DNA of 64,000 bases, from positions 29,191,371 to 29,255,370 of the forward strand of contig CM046859.1 of NCBI GenBank assembly GCA_025617745.1, read 5' to 3'. A program made the translations under genes and the position numbers. Below are positions 35,333 to 47,453 of the stretch, one piece after another. Origin of the DNA: Heliocidaris erythrogramma. Its lineage: Eukaryota; Echinodermata; Echinoidea; Camarodonta; Echinometridae. Positions within the stretch are counted from its first letter, which is position 1. Each line of letters begins with the position of its first letter. The notes under the pieces are model-generated. The model was not told where the DNA came from. It did no database searches and was given only the letters and a program-made list of their open reading frames with translations.

Positions 35333-37895
35333 TAAGACGCAGATTATGCGAGCTAAAATTCCCACTATCAAAGTCACGATGAAAATCCTGGAAGGCATAT
35401 TCCACAGTAATATTTTGAGAGATCTCCTTCTTCGTTAAATTAAAAATGAACTAGACTATTTAAAGATATGATTAAGATGAAAAGGATTTATTAATGAATC
35501 AGTACATTGGTGTAATCTCTAAGCTTTTTTTTCTGTTAGACAATGAATGTTGAAATGAACTTGTATTTCTTTTTTATTCATATTGTATGATATTTGCAGT
35601 ACATTATTATGGTTGGCATAGTGGCTCACTTTACGCCTTACTTCATATAAAGGTAAGTAAACAAAATTCTTTGAAACAATTATTTTGTTCAGTTTTTACA
35701 AGATTCTTGTATTTTACAATCATGATCTATTTGTTTTGTGGTATCAAGTTAGCAAACCCCTTGTTCTCATTTACTCTCATTTAATCGATTCAGTTGTTTT
35801 AGAGTGGATTAAGAGCTGCCCCATTCACTATCACCGTTACCAGTTTAACCATAGTACAAATAAATTTTTGTGATGGACTTTTCACATAAGTTTGATTCAT
35901 ACATGTATATGCCTTCTATTCAATCGGTTAAAGGTCCTCCACTTGACATGCTTGAGAAGCAGGTGGCTCAAGATTGGGGTCATGACGTCACAATGTCAGC
36001 TCCCTGATTCAATTGCAATCATAATCATTTTACCTCCAATCACTAATTGTATAATGCATCGATTGAATCCGTCCTCTGGGAGAGGAACGTCCGACCCCAA
36101 AGCGTCTTCGGAATATACTCTCATGCCTCCCTGGCGGTCAGGCACTCGCCCTTTTAACAAATTAACTCCAATTAATCCCTTCGTCCACATTCCGTCTATA
36201 AATATCTAATAAGGTCAGGTCTATCCATGCCACAAATAACAATGCCTCAATTTATGCTTGTCGATTCAAATTTATATATACATGTACATATACTGTATTA
36301 TCATTATTACTTTCTTTTGATAGCCTTTGATCTACTTTTATATACATGCAGCTATATACATAAATATAACAAAATAAATGAATCATTCATACAAGTTTTC
36401 ATGTTGGAAGCCGTCTTCGAACGTCAAGAAACTGCATTAAGTTTGTAGTATGAAAACCTGCCGTATACTCTTATCAAGATTATGTACACAAATCGCATGC
36501 GTCCTTGTCATTCTGCAGAAGAGCAGTATGATTGATTATTCAGCTAAAGTAATAAATTAGGTTAAGTCTTTGAGTTGGTGATTTATTGTTACTTCCTTCT
36601 CTGACCATTCAGTCGACCTTTCACGCGTGAAATTTTAGAAACGATGACACCCTGCGTCATCTCGTGACTAGTTTTAAAATATTCAGTATACTTAAAGCCC
36701 TACGTGTTTCAATTTTTTTCCCGTCCTCATTAGTATTAATAATTTTCTTCTTTTAATTTCCCATTATGAAATTTTATTTGTTGAGATACGTAGAAAATCG
36801 GATAATTATTATTGTTATTCTTATATCATTATTTTGCACCATCTCACGTCTGTTACGTCACAAAGTGCGTGTCTGGACTGCTGTCACAGTGGACAACATT
36901 CCCTGTAGGACAGGTGCCCCCGTTGAAATCCCGTCCGTAGGACAATACTCTCCAGGAAAAATCGAAATCAAAGCAATATACCATTGTCTATATACTATCC
37001 CATAAAAAGGGGAATATATCCCGGAATAATTATTTGTCTTGGGGGTATTTGTCCTGAGGGAGTTGTCCGGAGTAGATGTTCTACAGTTCTGCAATCACGA
37101 TGTCCTCTGTCATCTATTTTACCGTGTCACTTCCCTCTTCCCTTGTCATTAAGGTCACACCTGAGGAGGGCATGCTGCAGATAGGATTAATATGTATGAT
37201 TCTCGACATTTTACTCATTATTAACGTATGTCCTCTCATAAAATACGAATATGATGAAAAATGAAGAATTACCAGTCATAAGTTCAAATTAATGTTTGAT
37301 GATTGATGATTCACACACTAATAAACCCCCAAATGAACTCATGTACATAAACCTGGAGGGGTAAACTCAGTGGGAATGCGCCATTTGATATGATATGATG
37401 TAACTTATCCTTTAAAAAGAACTCGTCACGCTTCTAACATCTCTCTCCGCGAAGCATATACCCGTCATGGCCCGGGGCAGTAGGGGTCTTGGTGCAGTAG
37501 GTAGGATCCTAATTGCTTCTCGCCGGAGGTGTCCGGCTTATGTCAAGGAGACTAAAATCAATGTTCCGTAAAAAGAAGATTCCCCTCTTTTTCTGTACTT
37601 CTCACTCCTTCTTTCATCTCTGACAATCACACTGGATGTCAAGAAATCCTTGCTTTCTAACCAACCGCACGGTGATATAATGTACTTAATTCAACTGTCG
37701 TGGAATATTCTATATGTTCTCCAATGCGGATAAGAATATGTTGTATGTCAAATTCTCTTTTGAGATAGTGGCATAACCATTATGTTGTATTGTCCTTTTA
37801 GCTATGTAAGAGCTGCCTAACATCATATCCATGCATTTCTATGGAGGAAAAAAAAATCAGAAAGCTGTGGCTATGATGAGGAATTAAAACTCTAT
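35333..37895. other. AT-rich non-coding stretch
   Basis: No gene is supported. At 36900-37085, motifs such as TAGGACAATACTC, GGGGGTATTTGTCCTGA and GTTGTCCGG are repeated in both orientations, suggesting a decayed low-copy repeat. Confidence 0.45.
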
Positions 37896-37951
37896 GGCCC
37901 GAATTCACAAAGGAGGTTTGGTTTAAACCATGGTTTAAACCAATTCGGGCC
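37896..37951. mobile_element. 56-bp palindromic mini-element with GGCCCGAATT ends
   Basis: GGCCCGAATT and its complement AATTCGGGCC flank a perfect 26-bp palindrome (37918-37943), centred on CCATGG with TTGGTTTAAA arms. It resembles the ends of a MITE joined with the middle lost. Confidence 0.75.
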
Positions 37952-39728
37952 TAAAGGTTTTGAAAATGTGTGAGAAGTCTTCATTAGATAGGAAGCTATG
38001 GCAATATAGTTGCGTTGCAAAACCTGGCGTAGAAATGTCGGGGAGGGGCTTGAACGAAAAGTTTTAGCATCTTCCATGAAGGTGGGGGGGGGGGGGGGGT
38101 TAATGAGTAGAGATTTTCCTGACACGAGGGTTAATTGTGTAATTGAGACATTCTATGCCCAAGGCGGGGAATATAGCTTGTCCAATCAAGTTGGTAGGAC
38201 ACAAAATCGAGTCACGACTTTACCCAACCTTTATTTACATTGTACGCTTATGATTTACCTCACGACAAATAGTAGTATCAATTATGGAAATGCTTCCAAG
38301 AAAATAAGAATTGCATGACTGATCTCCTTTTTTTTTCTTCTTAATTTCAAAAGTTTAATAGGTACTATCGAACACAGATCCGTGACTTTGTTCTCCAATA
38401 CCGTAAGACGAGTGGTAATTTTGGGAACGCCTAATTCAATTGACGCCCATTTCCCAAGTCAAATTACCGCTTCTGTTGAATCGAAATTATCTGTTTATGC
38501 AAAGTGGTTTTCCTGGTGTGTCTTATGATCTGTTTCCTTGGTCTTGTTGTCCTTCGTATGCATCCGTGTATATAGTCAAGTCTAAAGAGGTCATACAAAA
38601 TCGACACCTTACATTATCACCTGATGTTTAATTCAGATGGAAACAGTAGAAGCCGTGTCACTGGAATGACTATTCTTAATATACCGGTTGTCTAATTAAA
38701 GCATCGACTGTGGTACCGTAATCGGGTGACTTGAATGACCCGGTTTCCTGAAAGTTAGACGCCGAACGAAGACGAGTCTGGAGCAATCTCGTAAGTTAGA
38801 GATCAAAGCAAGTCCCAGTTTTGGGGCTAAATGTGATCGATTCGAGGCCTCCTTTTCACACCTGCGAACCATCCCCGTACTCATGTGTTCTCTGTGAATT
38901 CTCGCTAAAGAAAGTCACCTTAACTGCGGTGTGACTTTGAAGTGGCGAAAAGGGTTTTAAGGCACCTCACTGCATCGATAAAATGTTAAATGAGAGGGTA
39001 AACCACGTGCATGAGCTGTATTCATTGTATTTTCCATCAATATACATTAACCCGGCTAAGAAGAAAATAAAACGGTACTTCTCCATGCATATGATCAAGT
39101 TATGGCAACTGTAAACTATCTGCCATGCCAAACGCATTGGATGATATTGAATTATTCAGGGCTCATGGAATAGGGGAACCCGAGTCCTTCGCACGTGGCG
39201 TGTCTATTATGATGATAAATATTGGTGTGTTATTCATTGAGAAGTATCACAATCAATTTCATTGCCATCTTTAGAATGATGCATCGCCATAAATAATTTA
39301 TACTATGATTGCCGGGTTGAGGCATCGGAAATGTAAGGAACAGGTTGATGATATTAGGCGGCCCCTACAGAACTATTTTGAGACTGTCAATATCAGTTAT
39401 CAACATGATAAATCATGCAATGCAGAATTTATCTCCGGCCTTGTCTTTCGTATAGTTAAAATGAATTGTTTATCGTGTCATTAATAAATATTAATCATTC
39501 GGCATCCGAAAAAGGTAAACCAAATCTCTACGACCTCGGTTTCTCTCCTCCACTCATTGAAATTATTGATTCAAGGAATGAAAAGAGCATTCCGAAAATT
39601 ACGAATAATGTCTTTTGTTTTCTTGCAGTCCATTTCGATTTTAGATTATGAGGAATGGTTTATTATCATTTCATGTTATGTTGATTCAGTGTGGACGTAC
39701 ACATACTAATTGTAAAGCCGCGTCGACG
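37952..39728. other. non-coding stretch
   Basis: It contains a poly-G tract at 38084-38099. No gene is supported. Confidence 0.45.
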
Positions 39729-39736
39729 CTGTCAAT

Positions 39737-40006
39737 CAGTGGTGAATTTAGGGAGGCACTTCCGGCCCGTGCTCCCCCTTTCAAACCAAAATATACCTAT
39801 CCCCCTTCCCTCTTTTAGTACATTGTTCCCCTCTCCCTTATAGACATGATGACTACTTTTTATTTTGCTTGTGAGAAAATTTTGAAGGACAAAGAGACCC
39901 GAAAATGTGTGATGACCTTTTTTCTTTCTTTCTTTTATTTTTTTTTGCTTGTCAGAATTTTTTTGATTTGTGCCCCCTCGTTTACAAAATTCTGGATACG
40001 TCCCTG
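39737..40006. mobile_element. hAT-like non-autonomous element with 8-bp target duplication
   Basis: 270 bp. It begins CAGTGGTGAATTTAGGG and ends TCTGGATACGTCCCTG. The flanks CTGTCAAT (39729-39736) and TTGTCAAT (40007-40014) match at 7 of 8 positions, the target length used by hAT transposons. The ends resemble the element at 58287. No transposase is present. Confidence 0.8.
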
Positions 40007-40014
40007 TTGTCAAT

Positions 40015-41857
40015 GCTGACGTATGTAAAGAGACGACTCTCGAGATGGCATTCTACACAGTATGAACATCGATAGCCCTGGTGCTCAGACAATAGTCGGG
40101 AATCATAAACCGTTTGGAAAAAAGAACAAAATTCCTCCTTTTTTTTAATAGAGTCAATAATAATATCTGAGGTGGCTCAAAAATGAAGTGTTTTTGTTAG
40201 AATGACTTTCTGCGACAAATTTCGAAAAAACCATCAGTCCAAAACGCTGAATAAGGGGGAATGAGAGAAACAGAGCAGAGGTCTCAAAACTCATCCTTTT
40301 CAATGTTTCCGGACACCCTGTGATGCCATTGGCGGGGATGTAGATACAGATCCCTAATTGAAAGAAAACGCCGGGTGTTTTTACTAGGCAGGTGATGCCT
40401 TCGTATTCTCGATTCGCGACACTGTCAATTGAAAAGAGCTAATGAAATAGGAGCGCAGACTAAGTAAAAGCAATTGTTTACTCGCACCTGTACAAAGTAA
40501 AGTCGCAGATTTCAAGTTCGCGGATGGTGATGATGCTGTAAAAGGATACTGACCAAGGGCAGATGTGTAGAAAAGGCAAATACGGAGAAGATTTTAAAGA
40601 AGTAGAACAAGGAAGATGGTGTGGAATGCAATCAAATGATGGGAGGCTAGAGAATAATAGATGGAGACTGTCAACTAGTTTAATAACAACCATAATATAT
40701 CAGCCTACATTTGTGAGATCGCCCCATTGTAAATGATAATATTCTTATTTATCTAGCGCCTAATACATCTGCGATATTTCTAAGCGCTTTACAGATATAT
40801 TATTCAGTCTTGACAAATTGTGAAGTTTGCTACAAGAAGAGTGGAAAGCTGGTTCTTAAGGTAGCAATGAGAAATTTACTTAACCTTTGTCCTTTCAGTT
40901 ACGTAGGGGTTTCAATCCCCCAATTTTTTATATGCTATCAAAAAATATTCGACGAAGAAAGGCTTGTCTTCCGTCTTGAAATTAAAAACAGGTTCATATT
41001 CTGTGACGTTAGATACCAGGGAACAATGTTTGTATGTGGAATCACAATGAAACGAGGTAACATACTTAATTGAAACATTGAAAGGGTATTTTAAAGAAAG
41101 ACTGAATAGAAATTAGAAAGTATTGACAACTCAAATACAATTCATGATTGAATAATTATGCTTTCTACGAAATACACGGGCTGCAAAAAATATCATACTT
41201 TTAATCGTCATGTTGATGGTACACGCACTGGATAAAATCCATCATACTTTCAAACATTAGCCTTTGTTGGAGAAATTGCATCGATAACCGCTGACTGAAC
41301 TTATTAGCATCTGCGAATTGTTGTGTTCCTAATCTGCATTCTGCTGTCAGGGACAAAATATAGCGTTTTATTGTGATAAATATCCGAATCATAATAAGTG
41401 TATCTCATTTCTGGAATACTGTATAATTGATTTTTTAGCTTTTTGTAACGGTCTCCTTTTCCTATTCATAGCTTGGGGTCGCTCTTCAGACTAGGAAACG
41501 TATTGTTTGCTTTATCGCTCGCGTACACCCAATGATATTAAAAATTAAATGAAATAAATGGAAGCTATTATCGTTATAGCTTCCCATGAATTTATTATAT
41601 GCTTTAATGTCCTTTTTTTTAGGAATTGAACAAAAGGATGCTAGGCCTTGCTCTCTTTCTATCCAACCTCTTTATGAATTGACATTGCGAGCCTTCAGCT
41701 CATTTGTTTCCATTGAAAACAACATTAAAATGAATACATTTAACTCTTATAACACAATGCATGACTAATTTAAATCGGGTATGTTGTAAATGAATATTTG
41801 ATGCTAATATAGCGGAAGTATCTTTGCATGTAATACATCTGTGTTCCAAGGCTGAAC
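40015..41857. other. AT-rich non-coding stretch
   Basis: ATCTAGCGCCTAATACATCT followed by AAGCGCTTTACAG at 40750-40795 looks like a dispersed repeat fragment common in marine invertebrates. Otherwise nothing recognised. Confidence 0.4.
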
Positions 41858-42470
41858 TTAAAGGGGTACTCCGGCCTGAAAATAATATTAATTGAATGAA
41901 TAGAGTAAAATTAAACAATCAAAACACTGAAAATTTCATCGAAATCCGATAAAAAATAACGAAGTTATTGAATTTTTAAGTTTTGCATTAATTGGGAAAC
42001 AGTTCTATGCATGTCATCACGAATATGTAATGAGTGAGCTGATGATGTCACGTCCCCACTTTCCCTGTTTAACTATATTATATGAAATCTTCATTATTTC
42101 ATTTTTTCATACATGTCTATAAAAAATATCTCCCTTGTAACAAAATAAGTTACAGCAATGATGAACTTACACATTAAATAAGGAGTCAGTCCTTTTTAAT
42201 AGTTATAGGCTTGGAGCAGAAAATTTGAATAAATGCAATTTCATATAATAAAATACAAAAGAAAAAGTGGGGATATGACATCATCAGCTTACTCACTGCA
42301 TATTCATGATGACGTGCATATAACTGTTTTACCAAAATAATGCAAAACTTAAAAATTCCATAACTTCATTATTTTTCATCCGATTTCGATGAAATTTTCA
42401 GTGGTTTGTTTGTTTAATTTTCCTCTATTTATTCAATTCATATTAATTTCAGGCCGGAGTACCCCTTTAA
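41858..42470. mobile_element. 613-bp foldback element flanked by TTAA
   Basis: The ends are TTAAAGGGGTACTCCGGCC and GGCCGGAGTACCCCTTTAA. The two arms are about 206 bp each (41858-42063 and 42265-42470) and closely complementary throughout, including ATTTTTAAGTTTTGCAT and GATGATGTCA. The loop is about 200 bp and AT-rich. TTAA at each end suggests a TTAA target site. I recall elements with these ends as abundant in sea urchins. Confidence 0.92.
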
Positions 42471-43678
42471 TTATCCATTTGTTTCCTTTGAAAAATTCGA
42501 AACAACGGCGTTTGAATATTATTGTGAAATACACATGATAAAGTATTTTTGTATCATGTATGCCGTAAAAGAATAATCAAGACTGAAAGACGCAGCTCAG
42601 TATGTAATAGATCTGTATTCCAAGGTTGAAGGTATATTGCACCAAATGTCTGCAAAGCGTTTTTGCCGAAGCTATTACACACTTGAATGAACATTGCAAT
42701 ATCTGAGGCGTAAGTATGGTGTTGGAAGGGGATGGTTAAGTGTTCCGAAACGAAAATAGTACTCTTTAAAAGCGTAGGCAACATTATGAGTGATGTGCCA
42801 TCTGCAAAGATTACGTTGAACATTGTCGACAATACAGTAAAATTTGACACGCATTTGTTCCTTTAGGGATTGTCAAGGCCAACATCACAGGTGTATTTTG
42901 GGCCTGATTGCCTGTTAATGATGCTAATTATTGATTGCCTAATGATGCAATGTGAGCTATAATTACCCCCTTACGCCTGAATGTATCCAGCAATGTTGGT
43001 GGCATTTTTAATCCCTTTTGGTAGACTTCGATCTGACGTTTTGATCAGTTTCTTTGAAAGTTCAATGTTTTAACGATTCACAGTACTTTTTTGTTCATTT
43101 TAAGAGCTTCATATAGCTTGTTTTCAAGTTAAGAACTGTCTTCTGTAACAACCCCGTTACCATTTTTGTGTAAGGTCTAAACCGTCAAAGTCATTAAAAG
43201 TGTATTTTACGAGTCGCGTTATAATTTCGTACAAGGTAACAGCAATTTCCACAATCATACATTTCGATTATATTCTGTTGTCATAATCAAAAAGAAAATA
43301 GTACTACAAAATAGAATTTGGTCCCCACAGAATTGTACAGTGTGAAGATGATGATTCACTGCATTTATTTATGGCGTCATATTTTGTGTTTAAAAAAGCA
43401 GCTACAAAGGCGAGTATGAAAATGTGACAGTGTTAAGGCACTTTTTAAGAAGAAATTAGGAAACAGAGGTGACCTTCCGGCGTTTTCATGTCACCCCATT
43501 GTCTCTATTTTAGGAGTGCTGTGATCTAATTTAAGAGATGAATATGATACACCTGGAGGCATTTTGATCATGTTGATGGAGAGTGGTTAATATGACGATC
43601 AATAACATAATCAGGCCAAAAGGACCAATCAGATAATAAGATCTGGGTCATCTTGCATTAAAAAAAGTTGCATTTAAA
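42471..43678. other. AT-rich non-coding stretch, nothing recognised
   Basis: Short frames only. Confidence 0.45.
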
Positions 43679-43764
43679 CGCAACTCAAAAGAAATTAACG
43701 CAACTTGATTTTCAACCAATCAGGATCGGGTAGATGGGACTTGCGGTTAATTTGTTGAGTTGCG
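43679..43764. repeat. short inverted-repeat element, CGCAACTCAA arms
   Basis: CGCAACTCAAAAGAAATTAA at 43679 and its mirrored partner at 43739-43764 pair over about 25 bp with a few mismatches. The pair encloses CAACCAATCAGGATCGGGT. It is probably a small MITE. Confidence 0.6.
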
Positions 43765-44991
43765 AGAATGCTCTGGAAAGTTATAAATGAGGAGGCGGGA
43801 CTCCTCTTTTTCTTCCTTTCTGTCAGTCTTGATGTCAAGCAACATGAATGTAATCAATGCGCTAAATTGGCAAGATGGGAAAGAACATGGATATCCAGTA
43901 GGCGGGAAATGGAATTGACAAAGTACGTTAGAGTGAACGTTTTCAGCAATGGTTCTTAGTATTTAAACGTGTCAGGCCTATATAAGAATCATTTTATAAT
44001 CATAAAGAGAGAGCGAGGAAAGAAACATGGGTAAGGACATGAAGGCAGAGAAAGAATGAGAGAGGGGAGAGAAGAGAGAGAGAGAGAGAGAGAGAGTACT
44101 GTTGGTGTGCATTCAAGTGATGGAAAGAGAGAGAGGGGGGGGGGGGGGGGAGAAAAGTAGACAGGAGCATCATTACGAAAATTTCCGTGCGGCGACAGTA
44201 ATGTTCACACATTTTAACGAAGTCACCCATGGGTGGGTATTGCCCGTTAACCAGAAAAAAATGAGCTGTAAAACGTCACAACTCATCCACCAATGCAAAT
44301 TACCTCTCGTTACGCGAGAGTGACGTAACGTCGTAAGTCATCCCTTCATGAAGAAAGAAAATGTCTTTAGCATTCGTTTTCATGCATCAAGAATATACTG
44401 CATTCGCGCCACGTTTTGAAAGCTGGAAAATTGGCGGCGTTTAGTGCATTATTTGAGCTACATTGAATACAATCCGAATATGAGTTTCCCCTGGAATTAA
44501 CTTTTCACTTTGACAGGACATAGTGGTAGATTATAACCTTTATATGTAGAAAATTCTGCAATAAAAAAAATACTCTGAAAGTACACACAACAGATGAATA
44601 ACGACTAGTTCTTCGAATGGATTATTATGCATGCATATTCAGATAATTCAATATCTCTTTATAATGTTTATACGTCAATTGGGTGGGGACACCTTTAATT
44701 GTTGTGAGCTAATTTATAATCTTTTCGAACATTTCTAATGAATGAAATGAAAAAATCAGATGATAACCCCTTTTTTCCTTCTTTGCTGAGAGTGACAGTG
44801 TACAAAGAGTAAATGCGAGAAATGAACAGTGCATGCAGACAGTGCGTTGAGTAATTGGCACGCGCACTAATTTATTGCTTTCATAAGTTTCATTGGCGCA
44901 GGTAGGAACGCAATCGAAATCGTGTGCAACGGGAATAAAGCCCCGCTCACGTGAGGTTTCGTTTGCCGACATAAGGACCGCGTCAATCCAG
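43765..44991. other. non-coding stretch with GA microsatellite and poly-G
   Basis: (GA)n at about 44060-44096 and a poly-G tract at 44135-44150. No gene is supported. Confidence 0.5.
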
Positions 44992-45301
44992 CCAACTATT
45001 ATTCAGTTCAATAGGATTCATGCCGGTGCGACAGGAGAGACGCTCGCGCTTGAAGTAGACACACATACGTTCTGTATATTCATTTAGTTGTCTGCATGCA
45101 TTGCTGCGCCGTTCCTCTAAGAAAAGAAAATCGAACCGGTTTGAATTTATTTTCTCATCGTAGTAACGGCGCAACAATGCATGGAGATAAATGAGTGAAT
45201 ATGAGCGCAGACACAACGTCTGTGTTGGCAACTTCTAACGCGAGCGTCGAGCTTTTTGTTCATGTTCGCACTGGCATGAATCGTAATTGAACAATAGTTG
45301 G
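44992..45301. mobile_element. diverged foldback element, CCAACTATT ends
   Basis: The left arm (CCAACTATTATTCAGTTCAA, ATTCATGCCGGTGCGA, GACGCTCGCG, GCATTGCTGCGCCGTT) is mirrored in order by the right arm with about 75-80 percent match. The centre lies near 45140. The arms pair over some 120 bp each. The age is moderate to judge from divergence. No frame of interest. Confidence 0.75.
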
Positions 45302-47060
45302 AGTGATCGGCGCGTTTCTTGCACGCCGGGCGTAGGCTTTCGCGTCTCAACGATGCGCTATTGATGAAAGGGTGTTAAAACTATCTATTGTGTTAAATGT
45401 AAAAAAATATATATATATCTTATTCTGGACCCTTCAAGAGTTCAACACTGAAACGTTTCTTATAAATGATCCTGCACTTTGACTAGATCACGACATAATT
45501 TTCTATGCCTGCGAAATAGCACACACCTTGCATCTTAACGAGCTGACCTACCAAATGAATTGTAATTGTTTTCGTATTCTAATCACCCTCAGATCAATAT
45601 TTCAATTAGAGAATACGATAATCTATGTCCATAGAGAGTAATGGGAAATGTTGTTTGCCTGCTGGCGGAAATGGGGCTGTGTTGCATAATCTCGCCATTT
45701 GCATTTCTAGTTACATTAAATACCTCAGACTAGGTTTTCTCTTTCCTGCTTTTTATCTCTTTCCCTCCCTATCTCACCCACGCTCTCTCTCTCTCTCTTT
45801 CTCGCCTTTTCTCATTCTCTCTTTCTCTATCATTTGCTTTCTATCTCTCTTCCCTTTCTATCTTTTTATGTTTTGTACTTCTCTATAGTTTTATCTCTAA
45901 ATGTTCTCCTATTTACATTCCAGGTCTACCGTAGATATGAAACTCGTGAATAATCTTCATCTCTCTCTCTCTCTCTGTTTCTTTCTCTCTCTCTCCTATT
46001 CCCTCCTCCCTCTAAATCTGCGCTATTTTTCATCCTTGTTCAACTCATTTGTTCTTGGTATCTCCTGCCAAGATCACTTTCCTTCCATAACTTATTAGTC
46101 CTTTGGGAGATATTAAATAATCAAATGTTACAGAAAAATGAAATGGCTAAGAAATTAAATAGCTCATATCCCGATCACCAACCCCATTCCTCAACCCATA
46201 AGTGTACCCTAAATGATGGGGGAGGGGAGGGTGGAATCCTCCATTATATAGAGACTATATCGGCACATTCACTTATTCGGCAAAAGAGAGCGTAAGTTTC
46301 CTTATTGAATTGAATCGAATTGAGTTGTGATGGTTTATTAAAAAACAAGACTTGCAGCTAAAAAAAGCTGATAATGTTTGTTATCATAACGTTTGTACAA
46401 AATTGATCACATCATAATGAAAACATCAAGAAACAAAAGTAACATAGTAAATAATATCATCGTATAGCAGGGAAACACATTTGAAAGATGAAATTTAAAT
46501 AACTTATCAATCAAACCTTTGGAAAATCACTTTGATCTGCCCCCCCCCCCCCCCCCCCCAACACACACACATGAAAAAACTCGATACGCAAATAGATCTA
46601 CCCCCTAGACGGAAGCTCGCATTAGGCAAGGGACAATGCCATCAAAATCAGGTGGCATGACAGAAATAGTTATAGTAGATGGGCATCATTTCCGTAATTT
46701 AATTACACCCATTTCAATTTCCTTCGCCTCTCTTGAGAATGCCCATTTGATATTTCTCGTAATTGAATCATAAAAGATGTATTCCAGGAACCAGGTAGAG
46801 AACGGGAAAATAACTATACGATCATTGGACAGATACTAAACATTAGGCAGGATATTGTAATTGAGGTAGATAATGTAGATCTTGTTATTCCGTCAATTGA
46901 AACAACCATGATCAGAGGTAAATGAAAAAGTTAACATAGGAATTAGTTTTAATAAGAAGTATATGACTAGGTTTTAGCGTTAAGCCCAATTGCAATATTT
47001 GGGGATTACACTCTTAAACGCGCCGATAATTTCAAGAAGAAATAAGACCCAAAATATGTG
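45302..47060. other. non-coding stretch with CT microsatellites and poly-C
   Basis: CT-rich tracts at 45765-45860 and 45959-46010, and a poly-C tract at 46540-46559 followed by (CA)n. Frames across these are low-complexity. Confidence 0.5.
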
Positions 47061-47453
47061 TTAACCCTTTCAGGACAGGAATTATTTCAAGGCAAAATTG
47101 ATCACATTTTGTTCTTCAAATTGGCAACAGTAATATTTTTTCTTTTAGCGCTACATGGTTCTAAAGAGTTGCAATGTTTTTGCAGTCGAAAAATTGAAAA
47201 AAATTGCCAATTTTGATAAAAAACAATGATTTTGAACCTCTCAATGTGTTGCCAATTTAAGGATTTTAAAACCTATTCTCCTGTTTAAAATTCCTTGGAT
47301 CAAACGCAATATGGTCATGCAACCAAAACAGACATAGTGTGTGCAGAAATGTGTGCTCTTTCTACTCATGCATCTGGTATATTTTTTAGAGCTCTGAATC
47401 AAAAGTTATTGAGCTAAACCACAACATGTGGTCAGTTGTCTCCAAAGGGTTAA
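47061..47453. mobile_element. TTAA-flanked, CCCTTT-ended element (piggyBac-like MITE)
   Basis: It starts TTAACCCTTTCAGGACAGGA and ends CCAAAGGGTTAA. A perfect TTAA duplication and CCCTTT ends fit the piggyBac pattern. The inverted repeat is short beyond the first six bases. About 385 bp between the duplications, no transposase. Single-locus evidence only. Confidence 0.55.
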
